Source of the DNA: an uncultured Oligoflexales bacterium
Lineage (GTDB): Bacteria > Bdellovibrionota_B > Oligoflexia > Oligoflexales > JAPPIL01
NCBI GenBank assembly: GCA_958296095.1
Contig: OY282434.1
Location: forward strand, 1,146,001-1,210,000
DNA: 64,000 bases
Direction: 5' to 3'
Shown one piece after another: positions 36,247 to 45,149 of the stretch. The number at the start of each line of letters is the position of its first letter. The stretch's first letter is position 1. Made by a program: the position numbers and the translations under genes. Under the pieces are notes generated by a model. That model did no database searches and had not been told where the DNA came from. It worked only from the letters and a program-made list of their open reading frames with translations.

Positions 36247-37274
36247 ATGCCCGACAACGATAAAACCCCACTAAACAAGCATCATTTGCATGATAAATTT
36301 TTTAAGAAAATCTATAGCGATCCTCGTTATGCCCAAGATCTTCTCCGGTTGGCATTATTTCCCGAAGATTATGAACTGTTCGATATTGACAAACTCATCC
36401 CCAGTAAGGAGGCAAGCATCGATCCCGATACTGGCACAGAAAAATTTTGTGATCTGAATTTTTCTGTGCCCTTCAAAAAAGAGCCCGATTCCCCAGTATA
36501 TTTTGGGGTTATCTTTGAGCACACCACCGGCAATGTCCTGTTTCTCATGGTGTCACTATACCTGAAGGCAAAGAGCGAGCTAGAAAGCGAGCGTTACAAA
36601 AAAGCAGCGCACAGCGCACAGCGCGCACTAATGGTTTTGTCATAGGCATCCTCGTTCTGCAAACCAAAAAACCCGTCGATATAGCCAAGAGCCAGCTTGA
36701 GCTAAAATTTAAAAATCGGCATCCCTTGGAAACTATTCACGGACTGCGCCGCTATGTTGCAGATGACCCAATCCTGGTGGTAAATCTGCCTAAGTTGTCC
36801 GATGAGCAACTGAGCGGACTCACGACCAGCCCTTGCCTGCTGGGAATGAAACACATCTGGCATCTGAGCACCAAAATTGTGGCGAAAATTTTTCACTCTT
36901 GCTATGCGCTATCCACTGAAAATCGCAAGAGTTTATCGGCTAAACTAATATCTTACCTTGGACTTGCCGATGGGAGGTATGATAGGAAGAGGCTGTCTGC
37001 CATCGAGGCAGATTGTTTTCCCGATTTACCAGATGAGGAACGTATCATGTCAAGTATCGAATTCGGTTTCGAGGGTGCACGCCTAGAAGGCATTGAGCAG
37101 GGGAAAAAGCAAGGCATACAGCAGGGTATCCGGCAGGGGCGTGCCCAGGAGCGCGAGGATGTCATCATTAGCATGCTAAAGTATGGCAAGCTCGATGACC
37201 CAATAATTTGCCAACTTGCTAATATTACTGAAGAACAACTCGCAGAAATAAAGAATAAAATCGCCAAACACTAA
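36247..37274 (+). pseudogene. Rpn-type nuclease copy C2, interrupted by repeat
   Basis: This is the second copy of locus C with the same EHTT in place of ExK and the same frame-shifting repeat (about 36569-36628). The second half gives 182 residues from the first Met against 230 in C1, because the Gly/Gln tail is reduced to two units. It ends MLKYGKLDDPIICQLANI then EEQLAEIKNKIAKH. It is unlikely to be an active nuclease as it stands. Confidence 0.8.
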
Positions 37275-37298
37275 CTTTCACCAAATTTTTCCTTGATA

Positions 37299-38195
37299 AC
37301 TGCTGTTTGCTACGCACTACGCTACGCGGCTTTTTGTAACGCTCGCTGCGCTCGCTTCGCTCGCTACGCGGCTTTTTGTATCGCTCGCTTGCTGGCTCGC
37401 TCCTTGCCATCAGGCCTCTTGCTATTGCATTCAGGCTTGCCTCAGATCTCTCTGCCCGCCATCAAACCTCTCGTTATTGCGTTCAGACTTGCCCACCGAG
37501 AGCTTCATGAACGGCACGGCGAGGCCGTGCGAAAACTCGCACCACAAATACTGCCAATGCTGCCGTTAGATTATTTTTTTGCACAAGGCATGTGCCACAC
37601 CTATCTCAAGGGCGAGTTTCTCGGTAGGGCTGCGCCTCGCCAAGATAACGGAGATTTGTGCTAAGTAGTGTCCTTGCTCCCAAGCCTCCTTGCGGTTGCC
37701 ACCACCTCTTGCCTACCGAGAGCTTCATGAACGGCACGGCGAGGCCGTGCGAAAACGACCGCAGATATTGCCAATACTGCAACCAGATTATTTCTTTGCA
37801 TAGGGCATGTGCTTGCACATATTCGTGGAGAGTTTCTCGGTAGGGCTGCGCCGTGGCGCGCTACGCGCTGCGCTGCGCGATGCGCTACGCTACGCCGCTT
37901 TTTTGTAACGCTCGCTTCCTAGCTCATCGCTACGCGATGCTTTTTTGTATCGCTCGCTTCCTAGCTCGCTCCTTGCGCTCAGACCTCTTGATATCGCGTT
38001 CAGATTATGCTTTTGCATAAGGCATGTGCCTATACCTGTTGAGGTCGGGTTTCTCGGTAGGTCTGCACCGCGCCAAGATAACGGAGGTTTGGGCTAAGTG
38101 GTGTCCTTGCCCTCAGATCTCTCGGCTGTCACGTTGAGACTTGCTCACCGAGAGCTTCATGAACGGCACGGGGAAACCAGATAGTTCGCGCAATA
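37299..38195 (-). repeat. Repeat block, minus orientation
   Basis: Full elements lie at 37492-37628 and 37712-37844. A truncated left part lies near 37990-38064 and a truncated right part near 38143-38180. In the element at 37492 the arms CTCGC and GCGAG match each other, the variant also seen at 53358 and 57921. The block ends about 20 bp from the aminotransferase stop. No gene is seen. Confidence 0.85.
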
Positions 38196-38200
38196 AAGTC

Positions 38201-39427
38201 TCACCCGCACACCTCACCTAAGGTTGCCAGCGCCTGCAGCAACATGTCTGCAGGAATGTTGAGCGCGGGGGTAATGCTTAAACACTCCCCCTGTGTGCCT
38301 GCAGGAATGGCAATGATGCCTTGCGCGGCGAGACGGTTAGCCAGCCGCACACCCTGCTGTGCGCGGCGAAAAACGATGGCTAGCATTAGACCTGTGCCCC
38401 GCACCGCTTGCACCTCGGACCGCGTGTCGAGCAAGGCCTGCAAACGCACCCCTGCCGTATGGCCAAGTTGTTGGGCACGATTGGCGAGATCATCATCGAC
38501 CAGGCGAGCTAGCGTCGCGGTGGCGACGCGGCAGCTCAGCGGATGCCCAAAAAAAGTGCCCGTATGCAGCGCTTCGCCCTCGTTGCGCGGCCAAGCCTGC
38601 ATGACTTCCTCACGTCCCAGCAGGGCGGAGAGAGGCATGCCACCGCCGAGTGCCTTGCCGAGACAGAGCAGGTCACATTCGATTTTGAAAGCTTTGGTAA
38701 GGTTGCCAGTTCGTCCAAGTCCCGTAAAAATTTCGTCAAAAATCAACAGAATGTCATGCTGACGGCAAAAATCATGCACCTGCAAGAGCCACGCATCGGA
38801 ACATACCTGCATCCCGCCCCGCCCTTGCACGGGTTCTAGGATGAGCGCGGCCGTGCCGATATGTCGCTGCCGCTGCACAGCCTGCTCTAACTCCGCTAAG
38901 CGACAACCTAGAGGCACATGTTCGACTTTATCTGTATACAGCCAAGCATGGAACGGTTGCTTGAACTTTGCCATTGCCGTCAACGATAGTGCGCCGAGAT
39001 CAAGGCCGTGGTAGCTGTCGTGCAGAGCAATAAAGCCGCGACGATGACGATGATAGAGCAGGGCCGTTTTAATCGCCATCTCCACCGCTTGACTGCCAGA
39101 CAAGGCTAGGGCGGAACGACACAGGTAGGCAGGCATGATTTTATGCAAGGCAGACAACAGCTCGGCCTTGGCCACCGAAGCGTAGATGTCACCCATGCCA
39201 GTGCTGATGCCGTCGTCGGCATAGGCAGATCGCAGCGCATCGCTGTTATGACCGAGTGGCAGCGAACCAAAACCCGCACAGAGATCGACATACTCACGAC
39301 CATCGCAATCCCACAACCGTGAGCCTTGCGCGTGTGCTAACACCAGCGGAAAAGCGCCGCCTGTGGTGCAGATCGCCTCGTGCTGGGCAAGTTGCTGCAG
39401 CACATCCTTGTTGCTACGGTGAGTCAC
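38201..39427 (-). CDS. Class-III PLP-dependent aminotransferase
   Basis: This protein of about 408 residues belongs to the acetylornithine/4-aminobutyrate aminotransferase family. It shows the cofactor-binding SGSQAVEMAIKTA region, HDSYHG, EPVQGRGGM, the FDEIFTGLGRTG strand, and the PLP lysine in LCLGKALGGGMPLSA. It moves an amino group from an omega- or alpha-amino acid to a keto acid; the exact substrate is not evident. It lies about 40 nt downstream of a branched-chain-type binding protein, so a role in amino acid use is likely. The start is uncertain between GTG 39427 and GTG 39439, as a G-run upstream serves either. Confidence 0.88.
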   Translation of the reverse strand: MTHRSNKDVLQQLAQHEAICTTGGAFPLVLAHAQGSRLWDCDGREYVDLCAGFGSLPLGHNSDALRSAYADDGISTGMGDIYASVAKAELLSALHKIMPAYLCRSALALSGSQAVEMAIKTALLYHRHRRGFIALHDSYHGLDLGALSLTAMAKFKQPFHAWLYTDKVEHVPLGCRLAELEQAVQRQRHIGTAALILEPVQGRGGMQVCSDAWLLQVHDFCRQHDILLIFDEIFTGLGRTGNLTKAFKIECDLLCLGKALGGGMPLSALLGREEVMQAWPRNEGEALHTGTFFGHPLSCRVATATLARLVDDDLANRAQQLGHTAGVRLQALLDTRSEVQAVRGTGLMLAIVFRRAQQGVRLANRLAAQGIIAIPAGTQGECLSITPALNIPADMLLQALATLGEVCG

Positions 39428-39469
39428 ACGCCCCCCCACAGAACGCAGGGGGGATGATTAGCTTTAGCT

Positions 39470-40765
39470 CTATGGCTGGGCAATCTTGTAGAACACAACT
39501 TCGCCATCTTCGTTGATAGTAAAAATGACCGCGCTCTTGACTGGATGACGCTCGTCGTCGTAGCGAGCGATGGACGTTGCCCCCATATAGTTTTCAGTGG
39601 CCTGTATCTCATCCCTGAGCGTCGGCCGCCTCAGGTCATCGCTGGCCCGCTGTGCTGCTTCTCCCACGACGCGCAAAGCATCGTAGCCAAGTGCGGCGAG
39701 ACCGTCTGGGCTAACACCATATTGTGCCAGGTAGTTCTCGGTAAATTCCGGGGCCGCATCAGCAGTAAAGTGGTCGGAGAAATACGCGCCCTTGACGGCA
39801 TCGCCCCCCACGTCAACCAACTCTGTAACTCCCCAGCCATCAGCGCCAAGAAAAGCGGCATCTTCCCCAGCATTGCGCAGCTCCGCCGCGACGACGGCCG
39901 ATTCAGTGAAACCAGGGATAAACACCGCCCCAGGCTGGGCTGCGACCACCTCTTCGATGATACCACTCTCGTTTAATTCTACGGCGAAGGCATCGTTTGT
40001 CCTGGTTGTCTCGTAGGAGTAACCACGATACGCTACCACAGTGCCGCCCAAACCGCTAAAGCTGTCCCTGAACGACTCCGCCAGCCCTTTCGAGTAGGCA
40101 TCTTCTTTCCAGAAGATCACGGCGGCGGTCTCAGCTTCGATATCTTCCGTGGCTAGCTTCGCCATCACATAACCTTGAAAGCTGTCTGGAAATGCCGCCA
40201 AGAACACATTCTCACTGGCTCTAGTCAATGTGGCACTGGTCGAGCCGATGGTGACCATGGGCACTCCATAGATCGAGGCAACCTCATCGATGAATTCCGA
40301 TATGGTAGAGTAGTTCGCCCCAATCACGGCAAGCACCTCATCATGGATGATAAGATTCTCCGCGGCACTGACGGCAGCAGCCTTATCGCGGACGTAAATC
40401 TTTTGCGGGATAATCTCTACGTACCTGCCGCTAATTCCCCCCGCACTGTTAAACTCCGCCGCGGCCAGCTTCGCCCCGTTGAAGCTTGATGGAAACTCGT
40501 GCTCGTAAATCACCCCAAACTTGACAGGATCACCCATCTCCGCCTTGATAACATCCTCTGTCATCTGCCGGCCCTGATCGCAGCCTGTCAAGCCACAAGC
40601 CGCAGCCAACACTGTCGCACCAGCAAGAATAGCCACGCTCGCTTGCTTTGCTTTGTTGATCAGAGCAGTAACCTTGCCGCCGGGTTTATGGACAAGTCCG
40701 CCGCCCGCGAGCGCAACACTGCCTGACATCACCACACACAGAGCGATAGGAAGAAAACATTTCAT
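39470..40765 (-). CDS. Leu/Ile/Val-type ABC transporter substrate-binding protein
   Basis: This 431-residue protein has a periplasmic binding fold of the LivJ/LivK type. After a signal peptide (LCVVMSGSVALAGG) a second hydrophobic stretch ends in the lipobox-like LTGC (about residue 62). The mature part begins PVKFGVIYEHE, with GAKLAAAEFNSAGGISGR, VIGANYSTISEF and GYDALRV as family hallmarks. It would bring an amino acid or similar ligand to a transporter, but no permease or ATPase genes are nearby. The N-terminal leader resembles that of the two upstream genes. Confidence 0.88.
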   Translation of the reverse strand: MKCFLPIALCVVMSGSVALAGGGLVHKPGGKVTALINKAKQASVAILAGATVLAAACGLTGCDQGRQMTEDVIKAEMGDPVKFGVIYEHEFPSSFNGAKLAAAEFNSAGGISGRYVEIIPQKIYVRDKAAAVSAAENLIIHDEVLAVIGANYSTISEFIDEVASIYGVPMVTIGSTSATLTRASENVFLAAFPDSFQGYVMAKLATEDIEAETAAVIFWKEDAYSKGLAESFRDSFSGLGGTVVAYRGYSYETTRTNDAFAVELNESGIIEEVVAAQPGAVFIPGFTESAVVAAELRNAGEDAAFLGADGWGVTELVDVGGDAVKGAYFSDHFTADAAPEFTENYLAQYGVSPDGLAALGYDALRVVGEAAQRASDDLRRPTLRDEIQATENYMGATSIARYDDERHPVKSAVIFTINEDGEVVFYKIAQP

Positions 40766-40813
40766 GACAACCCTTTCCCTTGATTGTTAACGATGCATGA
40801 CCCAACCGCGGTG

Positions 40814-40843
40814 TCTATAATCAGGGGACAGTATCGGAGTCAA
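40814..40843 (-). promoter_or_regulatory. Sigma-70-type promoter of the binding-protein gene
   Basis: On the minus strand TTGACT and TATAGA are separated by 18 nt, about 50 nt before the binding-protein start. This fits a housekeeping promoter for the binding protein and aminotransferase pair. Confidence 0.5.
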
Positions 40844-40887
40844 GATTTTTTCTGAATCACAACAAAAAACCTAACCCAGCCAGGCCG

Positions 40888-41565
40888 CTACAACATCACC
40901 AAGAGATGGTAAGTGCCCACCCCCATCGTCGCGCTGGCAAGCAGCCCTATGCCCACAGTTGTAACTGTTTCCAACTTGCTTATGTCCTCACCACCACCAA
41001 AATTAAACATTGAAGCGAGGGTGACTACTCCGCTAAAAACCAGCAGCCCCCCTGCCACCAAGTAGCCTGGGATGATCGCCAACCTTGAGCCCTCAGAGAT
41101 TATGCCTTCATCGACTACCTCTTCGAACAGGGCAACTTTGAGCGGTGACTTGCCACCGTTGATGAGCGCTTCGCCCCCTAGCAATTGCAGGGAAACTGTG
41201 CCGCCATCGGTTTCTAGCGTCACCATGCCTTGCGAGTCGACACCCGTGACGATGCCGATCTGTGCACCCTCTGTTTGTTCAAGCTGTGCGATGGCCTCGT
41301 CAATGCTAGCATCATGTTCGTAATTAAGCGTGGCCACGCGTCTGTCTGCCACCGCGTGGGCCGCCTCATCCTTGGTGTTGCAGCCTGTCGTGCCACAGGT
41401 CAGCATTGCTGCGACCGCTAAACTAGCACCAACCTGCTTGGCTTTGACGATTAATTGGCCCAATCTGCTACCTTCAGAGGCAAGGCGGCGCGACAGACCG
41501 CCAGCCATTGCCACACTGCTGAACAGCAGCGACGCAACGCATAGAGCAGCAAGAAAATTTCTCAT
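40888..41565 (-). CDS. Exported membrane protein, paralogue 1 of a tandem pair
   Basis: This 225-residue protein begins MRNFLAALCVASLLFSSVAM, a signal peptide, then a second hydrophobic stretch ending TCGTTGC. A soluble region with QIGIVTGVDSQGMVTLETDG follows, and two hydrophobic segments near the C-terminus (AIIPGYLVAGGLLVFSGVV, GIGLLASATMGVGTYHLLVML in part). I recognise no family. It is about 70% alike by eye to the gene at 41692, with matching promoters. GGAGG five nt upstream fixes the start, rejecting a frame to 41601. Confidence 0.7.
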   Translation of the reverse strand: MRNFLAALCVASLLFSSVAMAGGLSRRLASEGSRLGQLIVKAKQVGASLAVAAMLTCGTTGCNTKDEAAHAVADRRVATLNYEHDASIDEAIAQLEQTEGAQIGIVTGVDSQGMVTLETDGGTVSLQLLGGEALINGGKSPLKVALFEEVVDEGIISEGSRLAIIPGYLVAGGLLVFSGVVTLASMFNFGGGEDISKLETVTTVGIGLLASATMGVGTYHLLVML

Positions 41566-41609
41566 GGTAACCTCCACAATTAAAATTAGAGAGATGGACA
41601 ACGCGAGGC

Positions 41610-41638
41610 TGTGTAAGCGTTTTTCCGCTGACGGTCAA
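41610..41638 (-). promoter_or_regulatory. Promoter of tandem paralogue 1
   Basis: TTGACC and TACACA are separated by 17 nt on the minus strand. The same boxes occur upstream of paralogue 2, with two base changes or fewer over the leader. Confidence 0.45.
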
Positions 41639-41691
41639 GTTTCTTTTAATCCCGTGCGGCAGTCGGGATAAAATCTAACCCAGCCAGGCCG

Positions 41692-42354
41692 CTACAACAT
41701 CACCAAGAGATGGTAAGTGCCCGTCCCTGTCGTCGCGGCGACAAACGTCCCTATGCTTGCGACTGTGAATGCCTCTGACTTGCTTCCTCGCAGCGAGTCT
41801 ACGGCGTATACTCCGCTCAGAATCAGCAGCCCCCCCGCAACCAAGAAGGCTGGGATGATCGCCAACCTTGAGCCCTCAGCAATCACTCCTTCATCGACTA
41901 CTTCCTCGGACAGGGTAACTTTGAGCGGTAACTCGCTACCGTTGATGAGCACTTCGCCCTCCAGCAACTGCATGTAAATCGTGCCGCCATCGGCTTCTAG
42001 CTTCACTACGCCTTGCGAGTCGATGCCCGCGACGATGCCGATCTGTGCACCTTCTGCTTGCTCAAGGTGGGTGATGATCGCATCAAACCTAGCACTGCGT
42101 CCGTACTCAAGCGTGGTCACGCGCTCGTTCGCCTCTGCCAAAGCGCGGGCCGCCTCGTCCCCGTTGTTGCAGGCTATCGTGCCACAGGTCAGCACGCCTG
42201 CGATTGCTAAGCTAGCACCCCACTGCTTGGTTTTGCTGATTAATTTAGCCAATCGGCTACTTTCAGGGGCAAGGCGGCTCGACAGACCACCAGCCACTGC
42301 CACACTGCTGAACAGCAGCGACGCAACGCATAGAGCAGCAAGAAAATTTCTCAT
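41692..42354 (-). CDS. Exported membrane protein, paralogue 2 of a tandem pair
   Basis: This 220-residue protein shares its signal peptide, the second hydrophobic leader stretch (here TCGTIAC rather than TTGC), the soluble QIGIVAGIDSQGVVKLEADG region and the two C-terminal membrane segments with the gene at 40888. The missing Gly in the lipobox-like site is a difference from the other two proteins. The function is unknown. GGAGG lies five nt before the chosen ATG. The divergent SRP RNA starts about 175 bp upstream. Confidence 0.7.
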   Translation of the reverse strand: MRNFLAALCVASLLFSSVAVAGGLSSRLAPESSRLAKLISKTKQWGASLAIAGVLTCGTIACNNGDEAARALAEANERVTTLEYGRSARFDAIITHLEQAEGAQIGIVAGIDSQGVVKLEADGGTIYMQLLEGEVLINGSELPLKVTLSEEVVDEGVIAEGSRLAIIPAFLVAGGLLILSGVYAVDSLRGSKSEAFTVASIGTFVAATTGTGTYHLLVML

Positions 42355-42398
42355 GGTAACCTCCACAATTAAAATTAGAGAGATGGACAACGCGAGGC

Positions 42399-42427
42399 TG
42401 TGTAAGCGTTTTTCCGCTGGCGGTCAA
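42399..42427 (-). promoter_or_regulatory. Promoter of tandem paralogue 2
   Basis: TTGACC and TACACA are separated by 17 nt on the minus strand, the same arrangement as for paralogue 1. Confidence 0.45.
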
Positions 42428-42489
42428 GTTTCTTTTAATCCCGTGCGGCAGTCGCGCAGGTAATAATTTATCTTGCCACGCAAATAAAG

Positions 42490-42518
42490 TTGACAGTGGC
42501 GTGTAGATTGCCAATAAA
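42490..42518 (+). promoter_or_regulatory. Promoter of the SRP RNA
   Basis: A perfect TTGACA is followed after 17 nt by AATAAA. Transcription would begin about 7-11 nt later, at the first bases of the SRP RNA fold, which supports both calls. Confidence 0.6.
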
Positions 42519-42529
42519 GCAGCTTGATG

Positions 42530-42622
42530 GCTGGATCCCGGATGGTGTCCGCCCGCGAACCCCGTCAGGGTCGGAAGACAGCAGCGGTAGCGGATCACGG
42601 GCAGGTGTTTGGTGTATCCAGC
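42530..42622 (+). ncRNA. ffs: Bacterial signal recognition particle RNA (4.5S type)
   Basis: The conserved domain IV core is clear: GTCAGGGTCGGAAGACAGCA, followed by GCGG, matches the asymmetric loop and GGAA-type tetraloop region bound by Ffh. The ends pair (GCTGGAT with ATCCAGC), giving a hairpin of about 93 nt. The gene is followed by dnaX, a frequent arrangement. A perfect hairpin CCAGCTG-TCG-CAGCTGG overlaps the 3' end and may aid processing or termination. Confidence 0.9.
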
Positions 42623-42655
42623 TGTCGCAGCTGGCTTTGGCACAGGAGCATAGCG

Positions 42656-44359
42656 GTGTCTTATCAACCGCTGGCAAGGCGTTATCGCCCTCAGGATTTT
42701 AACCAGCTGACAGGGCAACACACGGCAAGGTTAGCTCTGGGCAGTGCCTTGCGCTTGCACAAGGTCGCGGCGGCGATCATCTTCACTGGCATCAGAGGCA
42801 CGGGCAAGACCACACTGGCACGCATTCTCGCTAAAGCCCTCAACTGTGAACAGCCTCAGGCGGGCAATCCCTGCTTGCGATGTGGTAGTTGTGCAGCCAT
42901 CACCGACGGCTGTCACCAAGATGTCATTGAAATTGATGGTGCGTCGCACACTAGCGTCGATGACATACGCGTGCTGCAGGAGTCGCTTGCCTGTAAGCCA
43001 CAGCGTTCGCGGCACAAGGTGTATATTATCGACGAAGTTCACATGCTGTCGCAGAGTGCCTTCAATGCCTTGCTCAAGACACTGGAAGAGCCAAGACCGC
43101 ACGTCGTGTTTATTTTTGCCACGACCGAAATCAGCAAAGTGCCCGCCACCATCCGCTCTCGCTGTCAAACTTTTCATCTGCAAAAGCTCGCGGCAATGGA
43201 CATTCTTGCCCGCCTCAAGGAAATTCTTGACTGCGAAAAGATCGTTTGGCAGGAGGACGCGCTCAAGCTGCTAGTCTCGTATGCCGAGGGTTCGTTGCGC
43301 GATGCCTTGACCCTGCTCGATCAAGTCATTCTGCTCGGCGAAGGCGAAGTCAACCTCGCCGCCTTGCAACACATTACCTCGCATCTTGCCCCGCGACGGC
43401 TGCTCGATTTGCTCGCCGCACTGGTTGACAAGGACGGAGCTAGGGTGCTGGCCGCGCTGTCTGCCATCAGCGACAGTGGCATCGATTGCAAAAAAATTAC
43501 CGAAGAGCTTGCTGCTTATGCCCGCCATGCTTTTATCGTCAAAGATATCGGGATAGAGACGACAGAATTTAAACAACTCAGCCTTGCTGATGAAATCGGG
43601 CGCGGCTTGCAGGACATTGCTGTCGCCAGCGGTGAATTCGACTTGAACCGCATTTTCCGCACCTTAATCCAGTGTCGGCAAGAGTTGGACGGTTCACGGC
43701 TCGATCGTTACGTGTTTGAGAACTACTGCCTCGAATGGTGTTTTGATACTGGCTTACCCACGCCCACAGACCTGCTTGTGCCTCCCCCCGCAGCTACCAC
43801 CACGCCTGTGGCTACCGCCATACCTGCATCTACCGCCATACCTGCAGCCACCGCTCCCGCGTCTGTGGACACAGGGCCGGCTAAAGCAACATCCGCCGCT
43901 AAACCACCAGCACTGCCGTTGTCGGCGCAGCAGCTCAGGTCACAGCACGCCGCGCCGGAAAAATTTCCCACCACCTGGCAGGAGTTGGTGGAGATTTGGA
44001 AGCAGGCTAGTCCTTTTCAAGCCCGCCTATTGGAGGAGGCAAGGGTGGTCGCTTACGGTGCCGAGCGCATTGAACTAGCCATCGCTGAGCAGTGTTTCGG
44101 GGCACGCACGCTGTTGGTGAAGGAGGGACAGCAGAAAGTTGAGGCAAGGTTGCGGCAGTTGTTTGCTTTTCGCGGCCAGTTCGTCGTGACTAAATTGGAT
44201 GACAAGCATACGCCAAGTCAGTCTTTGCTGGACAAGAAGCAAGGGTTGCAGGATAAGCGACAGCAACAGCTACTGCGCGAGGCGGAAAATGCCCCGCTGA
44301 CCGTGGGCTTACAGGAAAGGCTGAGGGCAGAGATTATCGAGGTGCGTTTTGAAGATTAG
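42656..44359 (+). CDS. dnaX: DNA polymerase III subunit tau/gamma
   Basis: This 567-residue clamp-loader ATPase has Walker A GIRGTGKTT, a four-Cys zinc module (CEQPQAGNPCLRCGSC), the sensor-type DEVHMLSQSAFNALLKTLEE, and SRCQTF. An Ala/Pro/Thr-rich linker (about 380-430) leads to a C-terminal region. I set the start at GTG 42656 (AGGAG seven nt upstream, first residues VSYQPLARRYRP). A longer open frame from 42524 would run through the SRP RNA. An A-run at about 43489 could be slippery, but no short gamma-type product is evident. Confidence 0.95.
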   Translation: MSYQPLARRYRPQDFNQLTGQHTARLALGSALRLHKVAAAIIFTGIRGTGKTTLARILAKALNCEQPQAGNPCLRCGSCAAITDGCHQDVIEIDGASHTSVDDIRVLQESLACKPQRSRHKVYIIDEVHMLSQSAFNALLKTLEEPRPHVVFIFATTEISKVPATIRSRCQTFHLQKLAAMDILARLKEILDCEKIVWQEDALKLLVSYAEGSLRDALTLLDQVILLGEGEVNLAALQHITSHLAPRRLLDLLAALVDKDGARVLAALSAISDSGIDCKKITEELAAYARHAFIVKDIGIETTEFKQLSLADEIGRGLQDIAVASGEFDLNRIFRTLIQCRQELDGSRLDRYVFENYCLEWCFDTGLPTPTDLLVPPPAATTTPVATAIPASTAIPAATAPASVDTGPAKATSAAKPPALPLSAQQLRSQHAAPEKFPTTWQELVEIWKQASPFQARLLEEARVVAYGAERIELAIAEQCFGARTLLVKEGQQKVEARLRQLFAFRGQFVVTKLDDKHTPSQSLLDKKQGLQDKRQQQLLREAENAPLTVGLQERLRAEIIEVRFED

Positions 44360-45149
44360 GACTTGCGGGTGGCAACGAACGATACTGGTGCTCGTCTTGT
44401 GCCTGTCCGCAGAAGCAAGTCAGGCCTGGCGAGTGGGCGACCACAAAACCCTTACCCGATGGGCAGTACAACTCTACCAACGCTGCTATGCAGTGCGTTT
44501 TACAGCTACGGAGGTCAAATCGCTCGTTGCAGGCAATGCCAGCGAAGACTTCAATCTCGTCGTTAAGTGGCTGAAAAACTCGCACTACTACCACCCCGAC
44601 AAGTGGGTGCGCACGCTGTATCGTGACGATGCTGGCTATCGCGTGCGCTATTTGACGGAGAAACTGCTGGCAGGACGGCAGCCACGCTTGCACCTGCTCG
44701 GAAAGATTATGCACTTCGTGCAGGATGTTTCTTCTCCTTCCCATGTTGTGCCTATTGTGCATGGCCTCAGCGATGGGTTTGAAAAATTTAAATTGCCTGC
44801 CGCGGTGCCTCGCAATTTGCCCTGCCCGCCTACTAGTGCAGCACCGCCTCAGGTTGTGCTCAAACGGGAAGCGCTCAGCACACTAGCTAGCATCCGCGGC
44901 ACGGCTGAGGCAACACGCGATGGCGAGCCTTATCAGTTTTCGTGGACGCTATTTTGGAGTGAGGGCTTGGGCAGTCGCTTCGGGCACTATGGGTTCTTCG
45001 GCAATAATTTTGGCACGACACAGCCAATTGAGGTTTTGGGGCACACGTATCGTTTTCCGCTTGCCGTCTTCCAGACTTACAAAATCGCACGAGCACAGCA
45101 GGCGATCGTCGCCACAGCTGAAACGTTGCACTGGTATCGGTCACTGTAG
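44349..45149 (+). CDS. Secreted zinc-dependent phospholipase C/S1-P1 nuclease-fold protein
   Basis: This 266-residue protein has a signal peptide ending near AEASQA, so the mature chain starts WRVGDH. An N-terminal Trp and His, and the later HFVQDVSSPSHVV (HxxxDxxxPxH), are the metal-ligand pattern of bacterial phospholipase C and S1/P1 nucleases. Whether the substrate is a phospholipid or a nucleic acid cannot be told. The start TTG at 44349 overlaps the end of dnaX by 11 nt, so translation is coupled. Repeat DNA begins directly after the stop. Confidence 0.72.
   Translation: MKIRTCGWQRTILVLVLCLSAEASQAWRVGDHKTLTRWAVQLYQRCYAVRFTATEVKSLVAGNASEDFNLVVKWLKNSHYYHPDKWVRTLYRDDAGYRVRYLTEKLLAGRQPRLHLLGKIMHFVQDVSSPSHVVPIVHGLSDGFEKFKLPAAVPRNLPCPPTSAAPPQVVLKREALSTLASIRGTAEATRDGEPYQFSWTLFWSEGLGSRFGHYGFFGNNFGTTQPIEVLGHTYRFPLAVFQTYKIARAQQAIVATAETLHWYRSL

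Larger units (their letters stand above)
34641..37298 (+). repeat. Tandem direct duplication of Rpn locus C
   Basis: 34641-35914 and 36169-37298 are near-identical direct copies (offset 1528 bp at the start codon). Both contain the same internal repeat at the same place, so the insertion came first. They differ mainly by 144 bp in the Gly/Gln tail repeats. Confidence 0.88.

Noticed and set aside
42524-42655. Longer dnaX start at 42524
   Set aside because: It would translate the SRP RNA; the GTG at 42656 has a ribosome-binding site and gives the normal DnaX N-terminus.
43485-43500. Programmed frameshift in dnaX at the A-run
   Set aside because: The run is in domain III rather than at the usual gamma position, and the shifted frame does not give a short conserved end.
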